A stretch of DNA of 5,724 nucleotides, taken from CAG-611 sp964487215. Lineage in GTDB: Bacteria; Bacillota_I; Bacilli_A; RF39; UBA660. The translations under genes and the position numbers were made by a program. Where the stretch lies: positions 1 through 5,724 of the forward strand of contig CAZAPU010000049.1 of NCBI GenBank assembly GCA_964487215.1, in the 5' to 3' direction. The notes beneath the pieces are model-generated. The model was not told the DNA's origin. It saw only the letters and a program-made list of their open reading frames with translations, and did not search any database. Positions 1-5,723 of this stretch are shown piece by piece. How positions within the stretch are numbered: the first letter of the stretch is position 1; each line of letters opens with the position of its first letter.

Positions 1-1
1 T

Positions 2-1216
2 GGAACAATAAATGGAAATAAAATAATATATACTTATCAAACACATGTTGATGATTATGGCTATATAAATGTTGCTTTAAGTCGAGGAAACATTAATGAT
101 TTGGCAGGAAACATTTCAATTAATGAAATATCAATTGAAGTACAAACAATATCAGAATCTTTTGCAGTTATGCAACAAACAAAAACATATTCATATTTAT
201 CAAATAATTATCAAAGCTTTTTAGTGCCAAAAACAGGATTTTATCAAATTGAAACTTGGGGTGCTGAAGGTGGAGACTTTTATGCAGGAACTACACTCTG
301 GGGTCTTGGTGGACACGGTGGATATTCTTCAGGAATAATTGAATTAAATTATAATGAAAAATTATATATTTATGTAGGTCAACAAGGAAAAGATATTACA
401 AATAATAATTATACTGTTACTAGTGGTAGTTATAACGGAGGTGGCTCTGGAACAGTAGGAACCGGTGGTGGTGCAACAGATATAAGATATTTTGGTAATC
501 ATATCCCTACTGAAGACGAACTTGCTTGGGATTCTCCTTTAGGATTAAACTCAAGAATAATGGTAGCTGGTGGAGGTGGTGGTGCTTCAAGCTCTAAAGC
601 AAATAATAATAATACAGGTGGTAGAGGTGGACACGGTGGTGGATTAAAAGGTACTGCGGGTGGATGCTATAATTCCGATTATTGCAGTTGCAGTGCTCGT
701 TGCTATGGAGGTGGTGCTTCACAATTAGCAGGTGGAGCTAGGCCAACTTTTGATATAGCATATTTTGCAAATTTAAAGGCAGGTTATTTTGGACATGGAA
801 CTGGAGCAACTTTTGGAACAGCTTGGGGAACTTATTCTGGCTGTGGTGGAGGCGGAGGCTATTATGGTGGAACTGCTGGAAACTATGAACCTGGTGGAGG
901 TGGTTCTGGGTTTGTATCAGGCTATCCTGGTGCTATTGCCATAGAACAATATAGTAATGCAGAAACAGAAACTATAAATTCAGCTGAAAAAAGAATACCA
1001 AGAAAAGATGTAGATGGAGTTAAATGTACTGAAGCTTCTGCAGTAAATGATGTAACATGCTCTTATCACTACTCAGGTAAAATATTTTCTAGTCCTGTAA
1101 TGATTACAGGGAATGCAGCAATGCCAACATATGATAGTACAACAACAATGATTGGTAATCAAAGCGATGGTTATGTTAAAATAACTTGGAAAGGGACTAG
1201 TTTAAGTCAACAATAA
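2..1216 (+). CDS. Partial (5' end off window) secreted glycine-rich surface protein with Ig-like segment
   Basis: The reading frame is open from position 2 to the TAA at 1214-1216, giving 404 visible codons, so the gene starts left of the window. The TTG at 101 is not a convincing start. It sits inside a D-L-A-G-N motif (visible residues 33-37) typical of the end of bacterial Ig-like repeats, and the upstream codons read as beta-strand-like protein (YGYINVALSRG). From about visible residue 63 to 397 is a glycine-rich domain of the Gly_rich/ALK-LTK type. It opens with GFYQIETWGAEGG, then has LYIYVGQQG, GGGATDIR, RIMVAGGGGG and GGGGGYYGG, and closes on a GYVKITW strand. Such domains occur on bacterial extracellular proteins; the ligand is unknown. 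Seven cysteines lie in the domain, four clustered at visible residues 222-234. No LPXTG motif or transmembrane helix is seen at the C-terminus, so any anchor must be in the missing part, or the protein is released. Adhesion or cell-envelope function is inference. Confidence 0.8.
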   Translation, partial: GTINGNKIIYTYQTHVDDYGYINVALSRGNINDLAGNISINEISIEVQTISESFAVMQQTKTYSYLSNNYQSFLVPKTGFYQIETWGAEGGDFYAGTTLWGLGGHGGYSSGIIELNYNEKLYIYVGQQGKDITNNNYTVTSGSYNGGGSGTVGTGGGATDIRYFGNHIPTEDELAWDSPLGLNSRIMVAGGGGGASSSKANNNNTGGRGGHGGGLKGTAGGCYNSDYCSCSARCYGGGASQLAGGARPTFDIAYFANLKAGYFGHGTGATFGTAWGTYSGCGGGGGYYGGTAGNYEPGGGGSGFVSGYPGAIAIEQYSNAETETINSAEKRIPRKDVDGVKCTEASAVNDVTCSYHYSGKIFSSPVMITGNAAMPTYDSTTTMIGNQSDGYVKITWKGTSLSQQ

Positions 1217-1222
1217 GTAATT

Positions 1223-1253
1223 AAATACATATTAATGATAATATGTATTTTTT
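1223..1253 (+). terminator. Rho-independent terminator of the glycine-rich protein gene
   Basis: A perfect 12-bp inverted repeat (AAATACATATTA at 1223-1234, TAATATGTATTT at 1239-1250) encloses the loop ATGA. It ends in a run of six T (1248-1253), starting 7 bases after the stop codon. The stem has only two G/C pairs, which is expected in such an A/T-rich genome. Confidence 0.8.
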
Positions 1254-1265
1254 ATTTAAAAAAAG

Positions 1266-1294
1266 TTGTAGATTATTAATAAAAATGATATTAT
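1266..1294 (+). promoter_or_regulatory. Sigma-A-type extended -10 promoter for the cadherin-like protein gene
   Basis: TTGTAG (1266-1271, 3 of 6 to the -35 consensus) is followed by a 17-base spacer and TATTAT (1289-1294, 5 of 6 to the -10). A TG at 1286-1287 makes it an extended -10. Transcription would start near 1301, giving a leader of about 37 bases that includes the GGGAG ribosome site at 1326-1330. Confidence 0.55.
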
Positions 1295-1337
1295 ATATTT
1301 AGAATAAAATAGTGTTGAATAAATTGGGAGTGTATAT

Positions 1338-3182
1338 ATGAAAAAAAATATTTTGTTATTTTGTGTCTTAATGTTTGCATTTGTCGTAAATGTTTCTGCT
1401 TTAAGTAGTAGCATTAGTTGTTCCCCTGATGATGGAATTATTAATGATACAATTACTTGTCAGGTTACTATTACACCTGGTGAAGTAGAATTGATTAAAT
1501 CTTTTAAAACTAATATAGAATATTCAACTACAGATTTTGACTTATTATCAATAACACCAGCAGAAGGATGGACTAGTAATTCAACTACTAGTATTGATTT
1601 AAGTAATAGTAATTATGGTGAAGAAGAAGGACTAACAGATCCATTAATGATTGCAACTTTGAGATTTAAAATAAAATCTACTACTACTTTTGATAGTAAA
1701 AATCTTGGATTGAATGGTACTGATTTAAGTAGTTCTGTTAGTGATACAGTATTTATAAAATCAACAAATAATTTATTATCAAATTTAAGTATTGTAGGAA
1801 AAGATTTTTCTTTTAATCCCAGTACAAATACTTATAATATAACTGGATTTACTTTATCTACAGTAACAATAAGAGCAACTTTACAAGATACTAGAGCACA
1901 TTTTGATGATTCAAAAAAACCAGGTATTTATGAATTAAATTATGGTGATAATACAATTCAAATAATAGTAATATCTGAAAGTGGAAAATCAAATGTTTAT
2001 ACAATAAATATAAATAGAATTGATGAAAGAAGTACAAATAATAGTTTATCATCTTTAGGAGTTTCTACTGGTACAATGAATCCAAGTTTCAGCAAAAATA
2101 ATCTTGTGTATGATGTTTCTGTTCCAGCTAATACAGAAAACATAATAGTAACAGCAGCACTTGCTGATAAGAAGTCTTCATTTGTTTCAGGATATGGACC
2201 AAGAACAGTTGAATTAAAAACTGGAATAAATTCTGTTTTGATTCAAGTAAAATCTGAAAAAGGTGATGTTAAAACTTATACTGTTAATATAACTAGAAGT
2301 GATAAAAAATCAAATAATTATTTAAAAAGCATAAAACTTTCCTCAGGAAAAATTGAGTTTAAAAAAGAAACAACTGAATATAAACTGAATGTAGAAAATG
2401 AAACAGAAAAAATGGAAATTACAGCATCTGCAGAGGATTTATCAGCTAAAGTAGAAATAATTGGAAATAAAGCATTAACTGTTGGAGAAAATAAATATGA
2501 AATAAAAGTAACAGCAGAAAATGGTTCTGTTAGATTATATAAAATAAATGTTACAAGATTAGAAAAAGGTAAAGAATTATCAACAAATAATTATTTAAAA
2601 GAGTTAGTAGTAAAAGGATATAAACTTTCATTTGATAAAGATGTATTAAACTATAATTTAACTATTAAAAGTGAGAGCAAATTAACATTTAGTTATATAC
2701 CAGAAGATGAAACAGCTGTTGTTAAAGTAGTAGGAAATAGTGGATTAAAAAACAATAGTAAAATTGATATAGTAGTTACTTCTGAAAAAGGTACTACTAA
2801 AACATATACAATTAATATAAAGAAAACTATAGATTGGGCTCTCATTGGTATGATTTTTGGTGGTTTAGCCTTATTAGGTGGAATAGTAGCTGTTATAGTA
2901 TTCAAAGATAAAATATTTAAAACAAAAGAAAGAGAAATTAAATCAGATGTATTAAAAGATTCAAAACTAGTTTTGGGTAATTCTAAGAAAGAAGTAGAAA
3001 AACCTGAAGTAAAAGAATTAAAAGAGATAATTAAAGAAAAAGAAGAAATTAAAGAAGAAAAAGAAAAGGATGAAACAAAAGTATTCAAAGTAAAACCAGA
3101 ATTAACAGTTATACCAGATGTACCTGGTGAAGAAATTGATGATTCAGAATTATATTTAGAGGATATAGACAAGAAAAAGTAA
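1338..3182 (+). CDS. Membrane-anchored exported protein with cohesin-like domain and four cadherin-like beta-sandwich repeats
   Basis: This 614-residue protein starts at an ATG seven bases after GGGAG. Residues 1-21 form a signal peptide (KK, hydrophobic core, VSA cleavage site before L22). Residues about 24-142 resemble a cohesin-type domain, with an IATLRFKIK strand and a possible C28-C41 disulfide. Four cadherin-like beta-sandwich repeats follow at about 147-228, 235-321, 327-408 and 417-496. Each opens with an N/L-rich turn (NNYLK, NNSLSSL) and closes on a strand of the form TYTINIxR: VYTININR, TYTVNITR, LYKINVTR, TYTINIKK. Residues about 499-521 are a transmembrane helix, and 522-614 a highly charged Lys/Glu-rich tail, part of it likely helical or coiled (555-580), ending in an acidic stretch. 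Predicted topology is an extracellular rod with a cytoplasmic tail. Binding to a surface polymer or partner protein is inference; no enzymatic motif is seen. It is flanked by its own promoter and terminator, so it is probably monocistronic. Confidence 0.85.
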   Translation: MKKNILLFCVLMFAFVVNVSALSSSISCSPDDGIINDTITCQVTITPGEVELIKSFKTNIEYSTTDFDLLSITPAEGWTSNSTTSIDLSNSNYGEEEGLTDPLMIATLRFKIKSTTTFDSKNLGLNGTDLSSSVSDTVFIKSTNNLLSNLSIVGKDFSFNPSTNTYNITGFTLSTVTIRATLQDTRAHFDDSKKPGIYELNYGDNTIQIIVISESGKSNVYTININRIDERSTNNSLSSLGVSTGTMNPSFSKNNLVYDVSVPANTENIIVTAALADKKSSFVSGYGPRTVELKTGINSVLIQVKSEKGDVKTYTVNITRSDKKSNNYLKSIKLSSGKIEFKKETTEYKLNVENETEKMEITASAEDLSAKVEIIGNKALTVGENKYEIKVTAENGSVRLYKINVTRLEKGKELSTNNYLKELVVKGYKLSFDKDVLNYNLTIKSESKLTFSYIPEDETAVVKVVGNSGLKNNSKIDIVVTSEKGTTKTYTINIKKTIDWALIGMIFGGLALLGGIVAVIVFKDKIFKTKEREIKSDVLKDSKLVLGNSKKEVEKPEVKELKEIIKEKEEIKEEKEKDETKVFKVKPELTVIPDVPGEEIDDSELYLEDIDKKK

Positions 3183-3203
3183 TTGTACTTTTTCTTTTTT
3201 TTT
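3171..3203 (+). terminator. Rho-independent terminator overlapping the stop codon of the cadherin-like gene
   Basis: A perfect 11-bp stem (AAGAAAAAGTA 3171-3181 with TACTTTTTCTT 3186-3196) encloses the loop ATTG and runs into nine T (3195-3203). The 5' arm includes the last Lys codons and part of the TAA (3180-3182), so the hairpin is partly coding sequence. Confidence 0.85.
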
Positions 3204-3223
3204 GTCTAATTTTGTGGTATAAT
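3195..3223 (+). promoter_or_regulatory. Extended -10 promoter for recG
   Basis: A consensus TATAAT lies at 3218-3223, preceded by TG at 3215-3216 (extended -10). At the 17-base spacing the -35 position is only TTTTTT (3195-3200), which is the T-tract of the upstream terminator. The promoter therefore probably depends on the extended -10. The predicted start near 3230 leaves a leader of about 17 bases. Confidence 0.7.
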
Positions 3224-3232
3224 TCTAGGAAA

Positions 3233-3244
3233 AAGGAAGTGACC
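3233..3244 (+). promoter_or_regulatory. Strong Shine-Dalgarno site of recG
   Basis: AAGGAAGTGACC matches the extended anti-16S consensus AAGGAGGTGATC at 10 of 12 positions. Its GGAAG core ends 7 bases before the ATG at 3247, which fixes the start codon. Confidence 0.85.
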
Positions 3245-3246
3245 CT

Positions 3247-5244
3247 ATGATAGACATTAGTAAAGTAAAAGGTGTTGGTTTAAAAACAGCTACTGTATTT
3301 AATAAATTAGGTATAAATAGTGTTTTAGATTTAGTATCTCATTATCCTTATAAATATAATTTGATTACAAGATCAAATTTAAAAACTGTAAATGAATTAG
3401 AAAAAGTAATTATAGATGGTAAAATAGATCAAGTACCTATCCTTGTTAGATTAAAAGGCAACTTAAATAAAATGAATTTAAGAATAATAACAACTGATGG
3501 AATGATTGTAGGTGTTTCAATTTTCAATAGGGCTTTTTTAAAGAGTCAATTAGGTGTTGGTACCAATGTAACAGTATTTGGTAAATATGAAAAAAGTAGA
3601 AATGTAATTGTAGCATCTGAAATAAGAATAGGATTATTACCAAAAACAGAAAAGATAGAACCAGCTTATCATGGTACAGTAGGATTAACTTCAAAAAATA
3701 TAAGTACTTATATTAATAATGCTCTTATGGAATATGGTAATTATATTGAAGATTTTATACCAAAGTACTTAATAGAAAGATATGATTTTTTAAATAAAAA
3801 AACAGCTTTAAATATAGTACATAATCCTTCAACAAAAGATAAATTAAAACAAGCACAAGTAAGATTAAAATATGAAGAATTATTTGAATTTATGACAAAG
3901 ATAAATTATTTAAAATTACAAAATAAAAACATTAAAAATGGTTTAGAAAGAAATTTTAAAGATGAAGATATAAAAAAACTAATAAGTAAATTAACATTTA
4001 AACTTACTAGTGATCAAGAAAAAGTATTAAATGAAATACTAGATGATATGAAAAGTCCAAGAAGAATGAATAGACTTTTACAAGGTGATGTAGGTAGTGG
4101 AAAGACAGTTGTTTCTGTAATTGCTATGTATGCTAATTATTTAAGTGGATATCAAAGTGCTTTAATGGCACCAACTGAAATATTAGCTACACAACATTTT
4201 AATACAATTACTGAGACTTTAAAAAAAGAAAAACTTAATATTAAACTTTTAACTGGGTCGTTAACAAAAAAAGAAAAAGATGAAATACATCAAGAATTAG
4301 CAGAAGGAACAATAGATATAATTATTGGAACTCATGCTTTAATTCAAGGTGATGTTACATATAAAAATTTAGGATTGGTTATTACTGATGAACAACATCG
4401 TTTTGGAGTATTACAAAGAACTAATTTAAAAGAAAAGGGATTAAAACCGGATATTTTATATATGAGTGCAACACCAATACCTAGAACTTATGCATTAACT
4501 ATTTATGGAGATATGGATATTTCTACTATAAATACCTTACCTAAAGGAAGAAAGCCTATTAAGACTTATTTAAAACATAATGATGAAATAAAAGATGTAT
4601 TAAATATGATGTATAAAGAATTACAAGAAAAACATCAAATATATGTTATAGCACCATTAATTGAAGAATCAGAAACACTTGATTTAACTACAGTAAATGA
4701 TTTAAAAGATAAGATGGAATTAGCTTTTAAAGATATGTATAATATTGGTATTATTCATGGTAAATTAAGACAAGTAGAAAAAGATAGAATTATGAGTGAA
4801 TTTAAAGATAATAAGATAAATATACTTATTAGTACAACAGTAATAGAAGTAGGAGTAGATGTACCAAATACAACTATGATTGTTATCTTTGATGCTAATA
4901 GATTTGGTTTATCTACATTACATCAATTAAGAGGTAGAGTAGGAAGAAGTGATTTAGAATCTAAGTGTGTTTTAATTAGTGATTATGATACTAATAGATT
5001 AGAAGTAATGACTAAGACAAATGATGGATTTGAAATAAGCGAAGAAGATTTTAAAATAAGAGGACATGGAGATTTATTTGGTACAAAACAAAGTGGAGAT
5101 ATGAGTTTTAAAATAGCAGATGTAAAAGCAGATTATAAAATATTATTACAAGCAAAAAAAGATTCAATGGAATTTTTACAAGATGATAATAAAGAATTAG
5201 ATAGTTTAAAAAGACTTATTATTAATGAAATAAAAGAAAGCTAA
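3247..5244 (+). CDS. recG: ATP-dependent DNA helicase RecG
   Basis: RecG is a superfamily 2 double-strand DNA translocase that remodels stalled forks and branch-migrates Holliday junctions in recombination and repair. The 665 residues are close to family length (E. coli 693). Residues 1-50 are the N-terminal segment with a KGVGLKTA turn; 52-128 fit the OB-fold wedge domain that binds the fork. The motor has a Q-like motif FKLTSDQ (251-257), Walker A GDVGSGKT (280-287), motif Ia APTEILATQH (308-317), motif Ib LLTGS (334-338), IGTHALIQ (360-367), DEQH Walker B (381-384), SATPIPRT (407-414), STTVIEVGVDVP (529-540) and motif VI QLRGRVGR (560-567). The TRG translocation motif at 601-617 is intact as FKIRGHGDLFGTKQSG. 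All catalytic residues are present, so it should be active. The ATG is fixed by an excellent ribosome site. Nearby terminators on both sides suggest a single-gene unit. In B. subtilis recG is followed by fapR-plsX; here an RNA-like island and an integrase follow. Confidence 0.98.
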   Translation: MIDISKVKGVGLKTATVFNKLGINSVLDLVSHYPYKYNLITRSNLKTVNELEKVIIDGKIDQVPILVRLKGNLNKMNLRIITTDGMIVGVSIFNRAFLKSQLGVGTNVTVFGKYEKSRNVIVASEIRIGLLPKTEKIEPAYHGTVGLTSKNISTYINNALMEYGNYIEDFIPKYLIERYDFLNKKTALNIVHNPSTKDKLKQAQVRLKYEELFEFMTKINYLKLQNKNIKNGLERNFKDEDIKKLISKLTFKLTSDQEKVLNEILDDMKSPRRMNRLLQGDVGSGKTVVSVIAMYANYLSGYQSALMAPTEILATQHFNTITETLKKEKLNIKLLTGSLTKKEKDEIHQELAEGTIDIIIGTHALIQGDVTYKNLGLVITDEQHRFGVLQRTNLKEKGLKPDILYMSATPIPRTYALTIYGDMDISTINTLPKGRKPIKTYLKHNDEIKDVLNMMYKELQEKHQIYVIAPLIEESETLDLTTVNDLKDKMELAFKDMYNIGIIHGKLRQVEKDRIMSEFKDNKINILISTTVIEVGVDVPNTTMIVIFDANRFGLSTLHQLRGRVGRSDLESKCVLISDYDTNRLEVMTKTNDGFEISEEDFKIRGHGDLFGTKQSGDMSFKIADVKADYKILLQAKKDSMEFLQDDNKELDSLKRLIINEIKES

Positions 5245-5268
5245 AAAAATAATAAAAATATTATTTTT
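5245..5268 (+). terminator. A/T-only hairpin terminator after recG, possibly bidirectional
   Basis: A perfect 10-bp stem (AAAAATAATA 5245-5254, TATTATTTTT 5259-5268) with an AAAA loop begins immediately after the recG TAA. The T-run on the plus side is five, inside the stem. Read leftwards the hairpin is followed by seven T, so it could also stop transcripts coming from the integrase side. The stem has no G/C pair, so its strength is uncertain. Confidence 0.5.
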
Positions 5269-5275
5269 AAAGTTA

Positions 5276-5304
5276 TTGACTTTTAATAAAAAATACCTTA
5301 TTAT
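5276..5304 (+). promoter_or_regulatory. Strong sigma-A-type promoter between recG and the integrase
   Basis: TTGACT (5276-5281, 5 of 6) and TATTAT (5299-5304, 5 of 6) are separated by exactly 17 bases. This is the best two-box promoter in the window. Start is predicted near 5311, exactly where the GC-rich island begins. No credible translated gene follows, so it points to a non-coding transcript. Confidence 0.65.
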
Positions 5305-5310
5305 TAAAAT

Positions 5311-5413
5311 GCGTGGTGTTAGACCCGCACTACTTTTTACGATTAAAGGTAAAAAGTGGTATTCAACCAAAACCCCCTGAAATTCCCCTCGAGAGAGGGG
5401 AATACTTTTGTTT
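5311..5413 (+). ncRNA. Candidate small structured RNA of unknown family
   Basis: The interval starts at the predicted start of a strong promoter and ends at a hairpin terminator, giving about 100 bases. Within 5311-5403, 42 of 93 bases are G or C, against 5 of 66 upstream (5245-5310) and 22 of 107 downstream (5404-5510). A local GC rise in an A/T-rich genome is a known mark of structured RNA. Helices seen: GTGGTG 5313-5318 with CACTAC 5328-5333; a 12-bp stem, ACTACTTTTTAC 5329-5340 with GTAAAAAGTGGT 5349-5360 (one G-U); and ATTCCCCTC 5382-5390 with GAGGGGAAT 5395-5403 closing a GAGA tetraloop. The first two helices share bases and exclude each other. I do not recognise it as tRNA, tmRNA, SRP RNA (no GGAA-loop helix), RNase P RNA, 6S RNA or a familiar riboswitch. 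The strand is inferred from the promoter. It could instead be a repeat or part of the attachment region of the neighbouring element. Confidence 0.45.
5382..5413 (+). terminator. GNRA-capped terminator hairpin of the candidate small RNA
   Basis: A perfect 9-bp stem ATTCCCCTC / GAGGGGAAT, with five G/C pairs, is closed by a C-G pair on a GAGA (GNRA) loop. It is followed by AC and then TTTTGTTT (5406-5413). This is the most GC-rich hairpin in the window. The two-base gap and the G in the T-run make it less than ideal as a terminator, so a purely structural RNA helix is an alternative. Confidence 0.55.
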
Positions 5414-5443
5414 ATAAGGGATTTTTAACTATTTTGGATTTAT

Positions 5444-5488
5444 CTAGATACCACACTAGATACCAAATATTAGTTTTTAGATACTAAA
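5444..5488 (+). repeat. TAGATACC-type direct repeats, candidate integrase arm-type sites
   Basis: CTAGATACCACA (5444-5455) and CTAGATACCAAA (5456-5467) are adjacent 12-bp tandem copies. A third diverged copy, TTAGATACTAAA, lies at 5477-5488, matching the second copy at 10 of 12 positions. They lie 23 to 67 bases beyond the integrase stop codon. Short direct repeats next to a tyrosine integrase gene are typical of arm-type sites bound by the integrase N-terminal domain or by an excisionase; this role is inference. The rest of 5414-5510 is A/T-rich and shows nothing else I recognise. Confidence 0.55.
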
Positions 5489-5510
5489 TTATTTTTTTAT
5501 TAGAGTTTAT

Positions 5511-5723
5511 TTAAATACCTAGATTTAAATTATCTATGGTATTTTTTACATTAGTTAGATTATTAGGAAACATATGAGCATAGGTATCTAATGTTTCTTT
5601 AGTACTAGCGTGTCCTAAATATTTTGATACAGTTGTCACTGGTTGACCAGTATTTATTAGTAAAGAAGCACAACTATGTCTAAAAGAGTGTAGTGGAATT
5701 CTTCTAATATCTGCATTTTTAGC
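5511..5723 (-). CDS. Partial tyrosine recombinase/integrase, C-terminal catalytic fragment (5' end off window)
   Basis: The 70 visible residues are the end of a phage-integrase-family tyrosine recombinase, read leftwards to a TAA at 5513-5511. The signature is clear: LHSFRHSCASLLINTG carries the catalytic H-x-x-R (visible residues 12 and 15), KYLGHAS the second histidine (38), and LDTYAHMF the nucleophilic tyrosine (48), followed by a short C-terminal tail. The enzyme cuts and rejoins DNA through a 3'-phosphotyrosine link to insert or excise its element at an attachment site. All catalytic residues that fall in the window are intact, so the gene is not visibly decayed. The N-terminal arm-binding and core-binding domains and the start lie beyond the right edge. 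It converges on recG and on the candidate small RNA. The sequence resembles integrases of Gram-positive phages and Tn916-like elements; a finer assignment is not possible from this fragment. Confidence 0.93.
   Translation of the reverse strand, partial: AKNADIRRIPLHSFRHSCASLLINTGQPVTTVSKYLGHASTKETLDTYAHMFPNNLTNVKNTIDNLNLGI
5513..5544. repeat. Inverted repeat across the integrase stop codon
   Basis: AAATACCTAGAT (5513-5524) pairs with ATCTATGGTATTT (5532-5544), giving 12 pairs with one bulged T (5537) around a 7-base loop. It covers the last codons and part of the stop codon of the integrase. It could protect or end the integrase transcript, but no good T-run follows on the minus strand. Its arms contain ATACC and TAGAT, resembling the nearby direct repeats, so a protein-binding role is also possible. 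Confidence 0.35.

Noticed and set aside
101..103. TTG as start codon of the glycine-rich protein
   Set aside because: The frame continues open to position 2, the codon lies within an Ig-like DLAGN motif, and the only purine-rich site (84-88) is 12 bases away, further than usual.
1419..1421. Cys28 of the cadherin-like protein as a lipoprotein anchor
   Set aside because: The preceding residues (SSIS) do not form a lipobox, and a standard VSA signal peptidase site lies before L22. The protein has a C-terminal membrane helix instead.
2693..3172. Long minus-strand open frame opposite the end of the cadherin-like gene
   Set aside because: Its Ser/Phe-rich product is the antisense of Lys/Glu codons, there is no ribosome site, and the plus frame has clear domains, a membrane helix and regulatory signals.
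5309..5380. A 23-codon plus-strand reading frame (ATG to TGA) ending just before the GNRA hairpin
   Set aside because: It has no ribosome site, its ATG falls at or before the predicted transcript start, and it uses CCC, ACC and ACG codons that are rare in the neighbours. It is better explained as chance within a structured RNA, though a leaderless peptide cannot be strictly excluded.
5311..5420. tRNA, tmRNA or CRISPR repeat in the GC-rich island
   Set aside because: No acceptor stem, T-loop consensus, CCA end or tag frame is visible on either strand, and there is no repeated spacer-flanking unit.
5583..5590. Reverse copy of TAGATACC inside the integrase gene as another binding site
   Set aside because: It coincides with codons for the conserved LDTYA motif around the catalytic tyrosine, so coding constraint explains it well enough.
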